Made by a program: the position numbers and the translations under genes
Source of the DNA: Mucilaginibacter sp. PPCGB 2223
GTDB lineage: Bacteria; Bacteroidota; Bacteroidia; Sphingobacteriales; Sphingobacteriaceae
Assembly: GCF_001705515.1 (NCBI RefSeq)
Contig: NZ_MDJS01000001.1
Location: 248,001-312,000 of the forward strand
DNA length: 64,000 nucleotides
Direction of reading: 5' to 3'
Shown: positions 53,297-63,150 of the stretch, one piece after another
Layout: every line of letters begins with the position of its first letter
Numbering within the stretch: position 1 is the first letter of the stretch
Notes under the pieces: generated by a model
Databases searched by the model: none
What the model was told of the DNA's origin: nothing
The model's input: only the letters and a program-made list of their open reading frames with translations

Positions 53297-56176
53297 ATGA
53301 AAAATAGATATATAATAAAATACGTGCTGTGTGTATTATTATTGGTGATTGCAAAAGCGACTATACGTGCGCAAGCATCACTACCTGCATCACCGCGCGA
53401 ACACCTGTCGATAGATAACGGCTGGCGGTTTGCGCTGGGCCATGCTTTCGATCCCGCAAAAGATTTTTACAACGGAACGGCCGGTTTCTCTTATTTTGCC
53501 AAGACCGGTTACGGCGATGGCGCGGCGGCGCCGCAATTTGACGACCGGGGCTGGCGAAAAATTAACCTGCCGCACGACTGGGCGGTTGAGCAGCCCTTTA
53601 GCCCTAAAGGTAGTTTGAGTCATGGATCAAAAGCCATAGGCCGTAATTTTCCTGAAGCCAGCATAGGGTGGTATCGCAAAACTTTAGCTATTCCGGCAAC
53701 GGATCTTGGTAAGCATATATCCATAGCCTTCGACGGCGTTTTTCGCAACAGCGTAGTATGGGTTAACGGGCATTATTTAGGTACCGAACCCAGTGGATAT
53801 AATAGTTTTGAATATGATATTTCTGAATATTTAAACTATGGCGGCGATAATGTAATCGCCGTGCGGGTTGATGCGACGATGGAAGAGGGCTGGTTTTATG
53901 AAGGCGCCGGTATATACCGCCATGTGTGGCTCAATAAAACCAACCAGTTGCATATTGCTGCCAACGGAACGTTTGTTACCAGCCAGGTTAAAAACGATAT
54001 CGCCAATGTTTCGGCGACGGTTACTGTTTTTAATAACGATAAAAAACAAAGGAATTTTGACGTAACAGAAACTATTGTCGACGCCAACGGCGCTGTTCTC
54101 GCGACGGGCAGGTCGACAGGGCTTACTTTGAAGCCTTTTGCATCCCAGGATGTAAAAAATATTTTAGTTGTTGATCGTCCTAAACTATGGTCACTGGAAA
54201 CACCTTACCTCTATAAATTGCTTACTGCTGTTGAAGAAAATGGTACCGTTGTAGACAGTTATGTTACAACATTCGGGATACGTACGATCAGGTTCGATGC
54301 CAATGCCGGTTTTTTTCTGAACGGCAAGCGGGTAGAGATAAAAGGGACCAATAACCACCAGGACCATGCCGGTGTTGGCACGGCTATGCCCGATGCTTTA
54401 CAGGATTTTCGGATACGCACCTTAAAAGGCATGGGAAGCAATGCCTACCGCTGTTCGCATAATCCGCCAACCCCGGAATTGCTGGATGCCTGCGACAGGC
54501 TGGGTATGCTGGTTATCGACGAAAACCGGTTAATGGGTGTGTCATCAACCGAATTGAACGACGTCAAAAGAATGATCCTGCGCGACCGTAATCATCCATC
54601 TGTTATCAGCTGGTCGATAGGGAACGAAGAGTGGGCCATTGAAGGCTCCATTACCGGCGCACGAATAGCGGGTGCTATGCAGGCCTTTGCAAAGTCGATC
54701 GATTCGACCCGGTATATTACCGCGGCCATAAGCGGCGGTATTGGTTCCGGAATTTCGACCACGATAGATCTGTTAGGATATAATTATATAGCCACCAAAA
54801 ATACCGATGAACAGCATCAAAAGTACCCCAATCAGTTTAGCTGGGGTACCGAGGAAGGCTCGACCGTAACATCAAGAGGGATTTATGTTGACGATGCTGA
54901 CAAACATCAGCTTGCTGCATACGACAGAAAGCAAGGTGATTTTTTTTACAGTTTAGAGCAAGGCTGGAAACATTATGCCGTGCGTCCGTACCTAGCCGGC
55001 ATGTTTGTATGGGCGGGTTTTGACTACCGGGGCGAACCGGTGCCATTTGGGTGGCCATCTGTCGAATCTTATTTTGGAATGGTTGATGCCTGTGGTTTTC
55101 CGAAGGACGACTATTATTATTTAAAATCATGGTGGACAGATCAACTCATGGTACACCTGTTGCCGCATTGGAACTGGCATGGCAAAGAGGGTGAAGAAAT
55201 AAGGATATGTGCCTATAGTAATTGCGATGAAGTTGAACTTTTTCTGAATAAAAGAAGCCTTGGCAAAAAAGCCATGGAACCAAACGGGCACCTGGAATGG
55301 CAGATAAAATATGAACCGGGGACACTGGAAGCCATAGGTTATAAAAAAGGCTTGAAGGTTAGTACCGACGTTGTTAAAACTACATCAGCACCTGCTCAAA
55401 TTGAACTACAGGCCAGCCAGCCTTCGATTAAAGCTGACGGAAAGGATATCGCCGTCTTCACGGTAAAAGCTACAGATAAAAATAGCCTGACGGTGCCAAC
55501 AGCTGATAACGAGATCGGTTTTTCAATTGAGGGTCCTGGTAAAATTATTGGAGTAGGTAACGGAAACCAAACTTCGCTCGAACCCGATCAATATTTAGAA
55601 CGGATTGACCTGGTTCCTATTGGAAACTTTAAGGAAAAGTTTGTAAACGATTTAAACGTTACGGCAGAGGTAGCGGCCGGGTACAATGATAGCGGCTGGC
55701 AAAACGCGTTTAAAGATACCCGGGATGACGCGTTTGGACAAAGAGTGAAAGCGCTGGTTTACAGGGCGAGTTTCAATATGCCTGCGGATAGTACGTACAC
55801 AACGGCTACTTTTTTCAGTAAAAGCATAGGCAAGATGGAAAGCATTTTTATTAATGGCAAAGAGATCGCTCATCAGATTACTGATGACCATGACAGACAG
55901 GAGTTTAAACTTGATGCCTCATTGCTGCATCCGGGTTCTAATACCATTGCCATAGTTGCCACCCCACTGCTCAAGCCAAATATATGGGCCGGTGTCAATA
56001 CCGATCCGGGTTTGATCCAGTTAGTATATCCGGCAGCACCATATAAACGAAAGCTGTTTAATGGTTATGCCCAGGTTATTGTGCAATCAACCGGCCAGCC
56101 GGGCACCATTGTTTTAAAGGCGACCTCTCCGGGAATAAAAGAGCACACTATTGAAATTACGGCTACCGATAAATAG
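53297..56176 (+). CDS. GH2 beta-galactosidase-type enzyme with an inserted jelly-roll domain
   Basis: The 959-residue product has a signal peptide and the GH2 order: sugar-binding domain (about 35-220), Ig-like domain, TIM barrel (about 335-630). The acid/base Glu444 lies in SIGNEEW and the nucleophile is probably Glu519 in WGTEEGS. A DUF4982-like domain (about 640-695) follows. The next Ig-like domain (from about 705) is interrupted: after GVGNGNQTSLEPDQ there is about 150 residues of a galactose-binding-like jelly roll (about 765-915), then the domain resumes with RKLFNGYAQVIVQSTGQPG. In xyloglucan use it would remove beta-galactose from side chains. Confidence 0.9.
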   Translation: MKNRYIIKYVLCVLLLVIAKATIRAQASLPASPREHLSIDNGWRFALGHAFDPAKDFYNGTAGFSYFAKTGYGDGAAAPQFDDRGWRKINLPHDWAVEQPFSPKGSLSHGSKAIGRNFPEASIGWYRKTLAIPATDLGKHISIAFDGVFRNSVVWVNGHYLGTEPSGYNSFEYDISEYLNYGGDNVIAVRVDATMEEGWFYEGAGIYRHVWLNKTNQLHIAANGTFVTSQVKNDIANVSATVTVFNNDKKQRNFDVTETIVDANGAVLATGRSTGLTLKPFASQDVKNILVVDRPKLWSLETPYLYKLLTAVEENGTVVDSYVTTFGIRTIRFDANAGFFLNGKRVEIKGTNNHQDHAGVGTAMPDALQDFRIRTLKGMGSNAYRCSHNPPTPELLDACDRLGMLVIDENRLMGVSSTELNDVKRMILRDRNHPSVISWSIGNEEWAIEGSITGARIAGAMQAFAKSIDSTRYITAAISGGIGSGISTTIDLLGYNYIATKNTDEQHQKYPNQFSWGTEEGSTVTSRGIYVDDADKHQLAAYDRKQGDFFYSLEQGWKHYAVRPYLAGMFVWAGFDYRGEPVPFGWPSVESYFGMVDACGFPKDDYYYLKSWWTDQLMVHLLPHWNWHGKEGEEIRICAYSNCDEVELFLNKRSLGKKAMEPNGHLEWQIKYEPGTLEAIGYKKGLKVSTDVVKTTSAPAQIELQASQPSIKADGKDIAVFTVKATDKNSLTVPTADNEIGFSIEGPGKIIGVGNGNQTSLEPDQYLERIDLVPIGNFKEKFVNDLNVTAEVAAGYNDSGWQNAFKDTRDDAFGQRVKALVYRASFNMPADSTYTTATFFSKSIGKMESIFINGKEIAHQITDDHDRQEFKLDASLLHPGSNTIAIVATPLLKPNIWAGVNTDPGLIQLVYPAAPYKRKLFNGYAQVIVQSTGQPGTIVLKATSPGIKEHTIEITATDK

Positions 56177-56204
56177 CGCTAATAAACTGTCAATCAAAAC
56201 GAGA

Positions 56205-58373
56205 ATGATATCTATAAAACATATAATAACCTCTTTAGCTCTACTTTTTCTTTTTAAAGGGGTTGAAGCGCAGAACAAAAACGAAACGGCTCTTAAAGAC
56301 AAGATCAACGGTATTATCAAAAAAATGACCCTGGAAGAGAAAATCAATATGCTTCATGGCAATGCCTTGTTTTCTTCGACAGGTGTACAGCGTTTAGGCA
56401 TCCCTGAGCTGACCTGCGACGATGGTCCGTTAGGCGTAAGGGAAGAAATAAAACGCTTCGATTGGGCGTCGGCCAACTGGACTACTGATTCTGCTACCTT
56501 TTTACCAAATGGTTCGGCCATTGCAGCTACGTGGAACCCCGTAATGGCCAATAAATATGGGGTAGTTATAGGAGAGGAAGCCAATGCCAGGAAGAAAAAT
56601 ATCATGCTTGCGCCGGCATTCAACATTTGCAGAATGCCGCTTTGTGGGCGCACTTATGAATATTATTCCGAAGACCCTTATCTGAATGGACAATTAGCTA
56701 TTCAATCTGTAAAAGGGATTCAAAGCCAGCATGTAGCGGCATGTATAAAGCATTTTGCTGCTAATAACCAGGAGCTTAACCGCGATAGCGTAAATGCGTT
56801 AGTGGATGAAAGGGCCTTGCGCGAAATCTATTTCCCGGCATTTAAAGCAGCCGTGCAGCAGGGTAATGCTTACGCTGTTATGTCGGCTTACAATAAAATA
56901 AATGGTTATTGGTGCTCTGAAAATGATTTTTTACTGAATAAAGTATTAAAAAATGAATGGGGTTTTAAGGGAGTCGTGATGTCGGACTGGGCAGGAACGC
57001 ACCATACCGTTGCTGCCGCTAATAACGGACTGGACATTGAAATGGGGTCAAGCGGGCCGTATGATCAGTGGTATTTTGCCAACCCGCTGCTGGAGGCTGT
57101 AAAAGCCGGCCAGGTTTCGGTAAAAATAATTGATGATAAAGTGAGAAGGATTTTGTGGCTGATGTATCATACATCCATTAGTACAAATCACCCGAAAGGA
57201 TCTATTGCTACACCAGCGCACACTAAAGCTGCCTACGATATCGCATCAGAATCTATTGTACTGTTAAAGAACGACGAGCATTTGTTACCATTAAACACCA
57301 GGAGCATTAAAAGTATTGCCGTCATCGGCGATAATGCCACCCGCACATTTGCTTTGGGAGGATATGGCGCCGGGGTAAAAGCTAAATATGAGGTAACAGC
57401 ATTAGAGGGTATCAAATCAAGATTCGGCAAAACGGCTAAAATTAGTTTTGCCCGGGGCTACCGTGCTAACTATTTAGCAAATAACACCGATGCGCAGAAC
57501 AGCGGTTATGATCAACCCGATCAAAAACTGATCAGCGAAGCCGTAGCGCTTGCAAAAACAACCGATGTGGCTGTTTTGTGTATCGGCTCAAATCGTGAAT
57601 ATGAGAGCGAAGGTCACGACCGTAAAAGCCTCACGCTGCCTTTTGGAGAGCAGGCGCTGGTTAATGCAGTTAGCGCCGCCAACCCTAATACGGTCATCGT
57701 AATTATGGCCGGCGCCCCTTATGATCTGAATGAAATTAAAAAGTTAAACCACACTATTGTTTGGTCGTGGTTTAACGGGTCGGAAGCTGGGAATGCGCTT
57801 GCTGACGTTTTAAAAGGAGCAGTGAACCCTTCGGGCCGTTTGCCATTTACTTTCCCTGTTTCGCTAAATGACTCACCCGCGGCTTCATTAAACACTTATC
57901 CGGGTAAGGATCTGACGGCCGATTATAAAGAGGGCATATTGGTTGGGTATCGCTGGTATGATACCAGGAAAATCGATCCCTTATACTGTTTTGGTTATGG
58001 ATTATCATACACAAAATTTGAATACTCCGGCTTGGGTACTGATAAAAACAGTTATCAATCAGGAGACAAAATAACAATACGCGTTAAAGTAAGGAATGCA
58101 GGAAATGTGGCCGGTAAAGAAGTTGTTCAGTTATACGTCCGGAAAATAAATTCTGCAGTGTCTAGGGCTGATAAGGAACTTAAAGCGTTCAAAAAAGTCA
58201 TGATTTTACCGGCAAAAACATCGATCGTTTCAATGAGTATCCCTGTAAACGATCTTGCTTACTTTGATACTCAATTGCATAAATGGATAGTTGAGCCGGG
58301 GAAATATGAACTCCTCGCTGCTTCTTCGTCTGCAGATATCAGACAGGTTACTTCCATTAATATAAGCAAATGA
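56205..58373 (+). CDS. GH3 beta-glucosidase
   Basis: GH3 exo-enzymes remove non-reducing beta-glucose. From the Met at 56205 the product has 722 residues with a signal peptide (MISIKHIITSLALLFLFKGVEAQ region). The TIM barrel shows DDGPLGVR, KHFAANNQELNRD and the nucleophile Asp261 in VMSDWAGTHHT. The alpha/beta sandwich domain and a C-terminal fibronectin III-like domain (about 630-720, GKEVVQLYVR) follow. The frame is open from 56151, overlapping GH2, but that extension lacks signal-peptide character. It is 28 nt after the GH2 stop. Confidence 0.94.
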   Translation: MISIKHIITSLALLFLFKGVEAQNKNETALKDKINGIIKKMTLEEKINMLHGNALFSSTGVQRLGIPELTCDDGPLGVREEIKRFDWASANWTTDSATFLPNGSAIAATWNPVMANKYGVVIGEEANARKKNIMLAPAFNICRMPLCGRTYEYYSEDPYLNGQLAIQSVKGIQSQHVAACIKHFAANNQELNRDSVNALVDERALREIYFPAFKAAVQQGNAYAVMSAYNKINGYWCSENDFLLNKVLKNEWGFKGVVMSDWAGTHHTVAAANNGLDIEMGSSGPYDQWYFANPLLEAVKAGQVSVKIIDDKVRRILWLMYHTSISTNHPKGSIATPAHTKAAYDIASESIVLLKNDEHLLPLNTRSIKSIAVIGDNATRTFALGGYGAGVKAKYEVTALEGIKSRFGKTAKISFARGYRANYLANNTDAQNSGYDQPDQKLISEAVALAKTTDVAVLCIGSNREYESEGHDRKSLTLPFGEQALVNAVSAANPNTVIVIMAGAPYDLNEIKKLNHTIVWSWFNGSEAGNALADVLKGAVNPSGRLPFTFPVSLNDSPAASLNTYPGKDLTADYKEGILVGYRWYDTRKIDPLYCFGYGLSYTKFEYSGLGTDKNSYQSGDKITIRVKVRNAGNVAGKEVVQLYVRKINSAVSRADKELKAFKKVMILPAKTSIVSMSIPVNDLAYFDTQLHKWIVEPGKYELLAASSSADIRQVTSINISK

Positions 58374-58428
58374 ATAACAGGTTATTAATTAATTTTTATA
58401 ACACCGCGCAATTCATATCACTAACAGA

Positions 58429-60669
58429 ATGAACAAAAATACGCATGTTTTGATATGGTTTCTAATAGCTTCTGTCGTTTGCCCGAAGGCGGATGCACAG
58501 TTGCGTGAGCAGAAGTACACCTGGAAAAGCGTGCAGATACACGGCGGAGGTTTCGTGGACGGAGTCATCTATCATCCAAAAGAAAAAGACTTGTTGTACT
58601 GTCGTACCGATATGGGTGGGGCCTATAAATGGAACGCTGCCTCGGCAAGCTGGCAACCCCTGCTTGATTGGGTATCTTATAAAGATCATAACCTGATGGG
58701 TGTGGAAAGCATCGCGCTTGACCCGTCTGACCCCAACCGCCTGTATATAGCCTGCGGTACCTACACCCATTCGCCGGGGCCGAACGCTATTCTTTCATCT
58801 TCCAATCGGGGTAAAACATTTAAACGCATCGATGTGCCTTTCAGAATGGGCGGGAATGAGAACGGAAGGGGCAATGGCGAACGTATGGCCATAGATCCAG
58901 CTCACGGCAACATCATCTATATGGGCACCCGCCAGGATGGCTTATGGAAAAGTGAGGATAGGGGTGTAACGTGGAAGCGCGTAGACAGCTTTCCGATACC
59001 CGCAAGCCCGGCAGCGGGTAATCCGATATCCAGAGGCATGTATTATCCACAGCCTAACGGGATCATCTTTGTATTGTTTGATGCTAACCGTAAAGCAGGC
59101 AGCAAACGATCCGTAATTTATGCAGGCATCTCGCAAAAGGGAACAAACAACATTTTCAGAAGTATTGATGACGGTTTAACCTGGTTACCGGTACCCGGGC
59201 AGCCCACCGGGTTGATGCCTACTCATGCCGTACTTTCGGCTGATGGATTACTTTACATTACCTATAGTGATGCCCCCGGACCTGATGCGGTAACCGACGG
59301 AGCGGTTTACCGTTATGGCATTAAACAAAGCGGGTGGAAAGATATTACCCCTATAAAACCACAGCCCGAAAACCAGATGGGCTTTGGATACGCTGCCGTT
59401 GCCATTGACGCACAACACCCTCAGACGATCATTGTGAGCACCTATCATCGTTATGGCAAGGCCGGAGGCGATGATATTTTCAGGAGCACAAACGGTGGTG
59501 GGGCATGGAGGCCTGTGTTTACGGGCGGCGGTGGCGGCAAGTTTGATTATTCTTCGGCACCCTATATCGCATATACCGGCATTCACTGGCTGTTTGATGT
59601 GGAGATAGACCCTTTTAACAGCAATCACGCCATATTTACCACGGGCTATGGCCTGCATGAAACTTTTGACCTTACAAACCTTGATCAGGGGAAACCAACC
59701 ACCTGGACGGTGATGAACAACGGGATCGAAGAAACCGTGGGATTGGATATACTTAGTCCGCCTAAAGGAGCACAGCTTATATCCGGAATCGGCGATTACG
59801 GAGGTTTTGTTCACCACTGCCTGGATAAACCCGTTCCGGCAGAAGAACTTTCAGGTCCCCGGTTTTCCAATACAACCAGCATTAGTTGCGCCGCTCAGAA
59901 CAGTGATGTTATGGTGGAGACTGGTGAAGGTTCCGGATCAACGATAAAGTACTCTTTAGATGGTGGTGAAACATGGCGCGCAACGCAAAATATACCAGAC
60001 GCCACCAGCAAAAGCGGTTCAGTCAGCGTTTCTGCATCCGGCCGCGAATGGATCTGGACACCACAGCAAAGTCCGTCATACCTGACTGCAGACAATGGAG
60101 CTACATGGCAACCAATAAGCAGTTTGCCTGCTAATCAAAGGGTCGTCGCCGACCCGGTTAATCCCGAAAAATTTTATAGTATGGCTTTGTTCCACGGTAA
60201 GCTATATACCAGTACCGACTGTGGCCATACTTTCGTAGCTCATGATCTGCAACTACAGGACGGCTTGCCTCAGCGGGTCAACCGCGGTGATATCCGTGGC
60301 GGACAGGACAGATTGTATATGGCTCCCGATAGGGAAGGGGATCTGTGGATCGCTGCATTCGATGGCTTATATCACATCAAGAGCTGTAGTTATGAGTTTG
60401 CTAAGCTGGATCAGGTTAGCGAGATCCATGCTTTTGGCTTTGGTAGAGCCGCCCCAGGAGGTGACTACCCCACCTTGTTCCTGGTCGGAACCATCAGTGG
60501 TAAAGATGGTGTTTTTCGATCAGATGACGACGGTAAACACTGGGTGTGTATTAACGATGAGCAGCACCGTTGGGGGCTCATATTACAAATTACAGGAGAT
60601 CCTAAAAAATACGGGCGCGTTTATGTGGGTACGCATGGGCGGGGTATTTTTTATGGCGATATCCATTAA
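58429..60669 (+). CDS. GH74 xyloglucanase
   Basis: GH74 enzymes cut xyloglucan by inversion with two seven-bladed propellers. The 746-residue product has a signal peptide (1-24, ADAQ). The first catalytic Asp61 stands in YCRTDMGGAYKW and the second, Asp456, in GIGDYGGF. Repeated Asp-box-like turns (SSNRGKTF, SEDRGVTW, SIDDGLTW, STNGGGAW, SDDDGKHW) are those of the sortilin/Asp-box propellers. Together with GH5 and GH31 it is the strongest sign that the locus targets xyloglucan. It lies 55 nt after the GH3 gene. Confidence 0.94.
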   Translation: MNKNTHVLIWFLIASVVCPKADAQLREQKYTWKSVQIHGGGFVDGVIYHPKEKDLLYCRTDMGGAYKWNAASASWQPLLDWVSYKDHNLMGVESIALDPSDPNRLYIACGTYTHSPGPNAILSSSNRGKTFKRIDVPFRMGGNENGRGNGERMAIDPAHGNIIYMGTRQDGLWKSEDRGVTWKRVDSFPIPASPAAGNPISRGMYYPQPNGIIFVLFDANRKAGSKRSVIYAGISQKGTNNIFRSIDDGLTWLPVPGQPTGLMPTHAVLSADGLLYITYSDAPGPDAVTDGAVYRYGIKQSGWKDITPIKPQPENQMGFGYAAVAIDAQHPQTIIVSTYHRYGKAGGDDIFRSTNGGGAWRPVFTGGGGGKFDYSSAPYIAYTGIHWLFDVEIDPFNSNHAIFTTGYGLHETFDLTNLDQGKPTTWTVMNNGIEETVGLDILSPPKGAQLISGIGDYGGFVHHCLDKPVPAEELSGPRFSNTTSISCAAQNSDVMVETGEGSGSTIKYSLDGGETWRATQNIPDATSKSGSVSVSASGREWIWTPQQSPSYLTADNGATWQPISSLPANQRVVADPVNPEKFYSMALFHGKLYTSTDCGHTFVAHDLQLQDGLPQRVNRGDIRGGQDRLYMAPDREGDLWIAAFDGLYHIKSCSYEFAKLDQVSEIHAFGFGRAAPGGDYPTLFLVGTISGKDGVFRSDDDGKHWVCINDEQHRWGLILQITGDPKKYGRVYVGTHGRGIFYGDIH

Positions 60670-60703
60670 TCTTATTTAGTCTTTAATAGCAATTTATTTA
60701 ATC

Positions 60704-63115
60704 ATGTCATATAGCAACTTATATCTCAAACCCAGTAAATTATGGATCATTTTAACGGTGCTTGTCTGTTCCGTTTGTCCACGCGATGCCGTCGCAACTG
60801 TACTCGGGTTTAAAAAAACTACAGACGGTGTCTTATTCAGTCTGGACAAAGGGTTGCTGAAAATAAAGGTTTGCCGTGCCGATATTATTGAGGTAAAATA
60901 CACCATATTTAATTCCTTTACGGATAAACCATCCCTTGTCGTCAATAATAACTGGGTACAGCCAGCCGCTTTTAACGTGGCTGACGCGGGTGGTAACTTT
61001 GTAATGACTACCTCTCGCTTAAAGCTGATCGTCAATAAAGCCACCAACGCCATCAGCTACTTTACCGCGAAAGGCACAGCCATTACTGCCGAAGATCAAA
61101 CCGCGGGCAAAAGCATGGAAGCAGCAACTATCGCCGGTATTGATACCTATAACTGTTCTACATCCTTTAATTCACCTGCAGATGAAGGCCTGTTCGGTTT
61201 AGGTTGCCATCCGCTTGATTCGCTTGGCATCAATTACAAGGGCCGGAATCAGGATATGGCGATCAAATACCTAACCGGCGCTATCCCGGTACTGCTATCC
61301 ACAAAGGGTTTTGGGTTAATGTGGGATAACTACTCGGCTTCTACTTTTTGTGGTGCCGAAGATGGTAACACCAAATTCAAGTATATATCGGAGAGTGGCA
61401 AGCAAGTGGACTACTACTTTTTTTATGGACCCGATTTCGATCATATCATTGATCTGTACCGTACTACCACAGGCAAGGCCCCCATGTTTGCCAAATGGGC
61501 GTTCGGGTTGTTCCAGTCGCAGGACAGGTATATGAGCCAGGACGAGATCATCTCTGTCAAAAACAACTACCGTAATAATCATATTCCGCTGGATGTTATC
61601 GTGCAGGACTGGTACTATTGGGATCCGCTGCCTATCGGTTCGCATGTAATGAAACCGGAGCGTTATCCGGATCCTAAAGCCCTGGTAAACGAACTGCACC
61701 AGGCAAATATTCATGCGATGATCTCTATATGGCCGGTGTTTGGAAAAGGAACGCCGAATTATGATGCCCTGGATAAAATAGGCGGCCTGACCAGCATTAC
61801 CTGGGATAATGTGGTTACCCATACTTTTGACACTTATTATGACGCCCATAACTCCAAAGCACGGGATTTATACTGGGAACAGGCACGCGACAGCCTGGTT
61901 AAACGGTACGGCTGGGACGCGTGGTGGGTTGACCAATGTGAGCCGGACAACGGCACCCTGCTTGATGAGCGCCGTAAAGCTGATTTTTCCATCGGTAAGG
62001 GGATTGATTATTTCAATACTTATTCTTTAGAGCATTCAAAGGGGATATACCAGGGCTGGAGAAAAGATATCCCGAATAAACGCGCTTTTTTCCTGATCCG
62101 ACAATCATTTGCGGGTGAGCAGCGTAACGCGGCAACCTTATGGTCTTCGGATATTACCTGTACTTTCGATGCTTTTAAACGCCAGGTACCGCAAGGGATT
62201 AACGCTTGCGTATCAGGTATCCCTTATTGGACGTCAGATATCGGTGGTTACCATCTCAACTGGAAGGCTCCCGACTGGTCGAAGCCCGAAAACCGGGAGC
62301 TGTTCACCCGCTGGTTCCAGTTCGGTACGTTTTGTCCTGTCTTTCGTGTTCATGGTAAAGGAGAACGTGCTTTATTCTCCAACAACTGGGATGATCAAAC
62401 CAAAGCTATCCTGTTAAAATACGATCAGTTGCGTTACCGGTTACTGCCTTACATCTACTCTCTCGCAGGACGGGTAACACAGGACAACTACACCATGATG
62501 CGCTCCCTTACCTTCGACTTCAGGAATGATATGAAAGTTTACAGCATTCCTGACCAGTACATGTTCGGGCCGGCGTTCATGGTTAACCCGGTGACCGAGC
62601 AGTTATATACAGGTGACAATGCATCGGCAGGTAAAACAACGCGCGAGGTCTATTTCCCAAAAGGCGTTAAGTGGTACGATTTCTGGACGGGGCAAGTCTA
62701 TCAAGGCGGCGAAACCATCGCGGCCGCTGCGCCAATTGAAACTATGCCGCTCTATGTCAGGGCAGGTTCCATTATTCCGATGGGGCCGGTTATGCAGTAT
62801 GCTACCGAAAAACCTGACGATGTGATTGAATTGCGTATCTATCCGGGTGCAAACGGCGAATTTACTTATTACAGCGATGCGAATGACACTTATAACTATG
62901 AGCAAGGCCAATATGCAACATTCAAATTAAATTATAATGATGCTCAGCATCAGTTAACTATTTCTGATACCAAAGGCACTTATCCTGGAATGCTTAAACG
63001 ACGCAAGTTCAACATTGTCATGGTTGACCAAAACCATGGTGCAGGCCTTGCAGAAGTAACGAAAACCAATAAAACGGTAACTTATACCGGTAAAACCCTT
63101 GTTGTTAAATTATAA
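60704..63115 (+). CDS. GH31 alpha-xylosidase-type enzyme
   Basis: The 803-residue product has an N-terminal signal segment (about 12-32, SKLWIILTVLVCSVC). The GH31 barrel shows LDVIVQDWYYWD, the nucleophile Asp410 in WWVDQCEPDN, the acid/base candidate Asp483 in WSSDITCTF, and SDIGGYHL. A C-terminal beta region follows with EVYFPKGVKWYDFWTG. In xyloglucan degradation GH31 alpha-xylosidases remove xylose from the non-reducing end of oligosaccharides. It is 34 nt after the GH74 stop, in one operon. Confidence 0.93.
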   Translation: MSYSNLYLKPSKLWIILTVLVCSVCPRDAVATVLGFKKTTDGVLFSLDKGLLKIKVCRADIIEVKYTIFNSFTDKPSLVVNNNWVQPAAFNVADAGGNFVMTTSRLKLIVNKATNAISYFTAKGTAITAEDQTAGKSMEAATIAGIDTYNCSTSFNSPADEGLFGLGCHPLDSLGINYKGRNQDMAIKYLTGAIPVLLSTKGFGLMWDNYSASTFCGAEDGNTKFKYISESGKQVDYYFFYGPDFDHIIDLYRTTTGKAPMFAKWAFGLFQSQDRYMSQDEIISVKNNYRNNHIPLDVIVQDWYYWDPLPIGSHVMKPERYPDPKALVNELHQANIHAMISIWPVFGKGTPNYDALDKIGGLTSITWDNVVTHTFDTYYDAHNSKARDLYWEQARDSLVKRYGWDAWWVDQCEPDNGTLLDERRKADFSIGKGIDYFNTYSLEHSKGIYQGWRKDIPNKRAFFLIRQSFAGEQRNAATLWSSDITCTFDAFKRQVPQGINACVSGIPYWTSDIGGYHLNWKAPDWSKPENRELFTRWFQFGTFCPVFRVHGKGERALFSNNWDDQTKAILLKYDQLRYRLLPYIYSLAGRVTQDNYTMMRSLTFDFRNDMKVYSIPDQYMFGPAFMVNPVTEQLYTGDNASAGKTTREVYFPKGVKWYDFWTGQVYQGGETIAAAAPIETMPLYVRAGSIIPMGPVMQYATEKPDDVIELRIYPGANGEFTYYSDANDTYNYEQGQYATFKLNYNDAQHQLTISDTKGTYPGMLKRRKFNIVMVDQNHGAGLAEVTKTNKTVTYTGKTLVVKL

Positions 63116-63150
63116 TGCCGTTTTTCATGATGCCCAATTTCAAACCTGCT

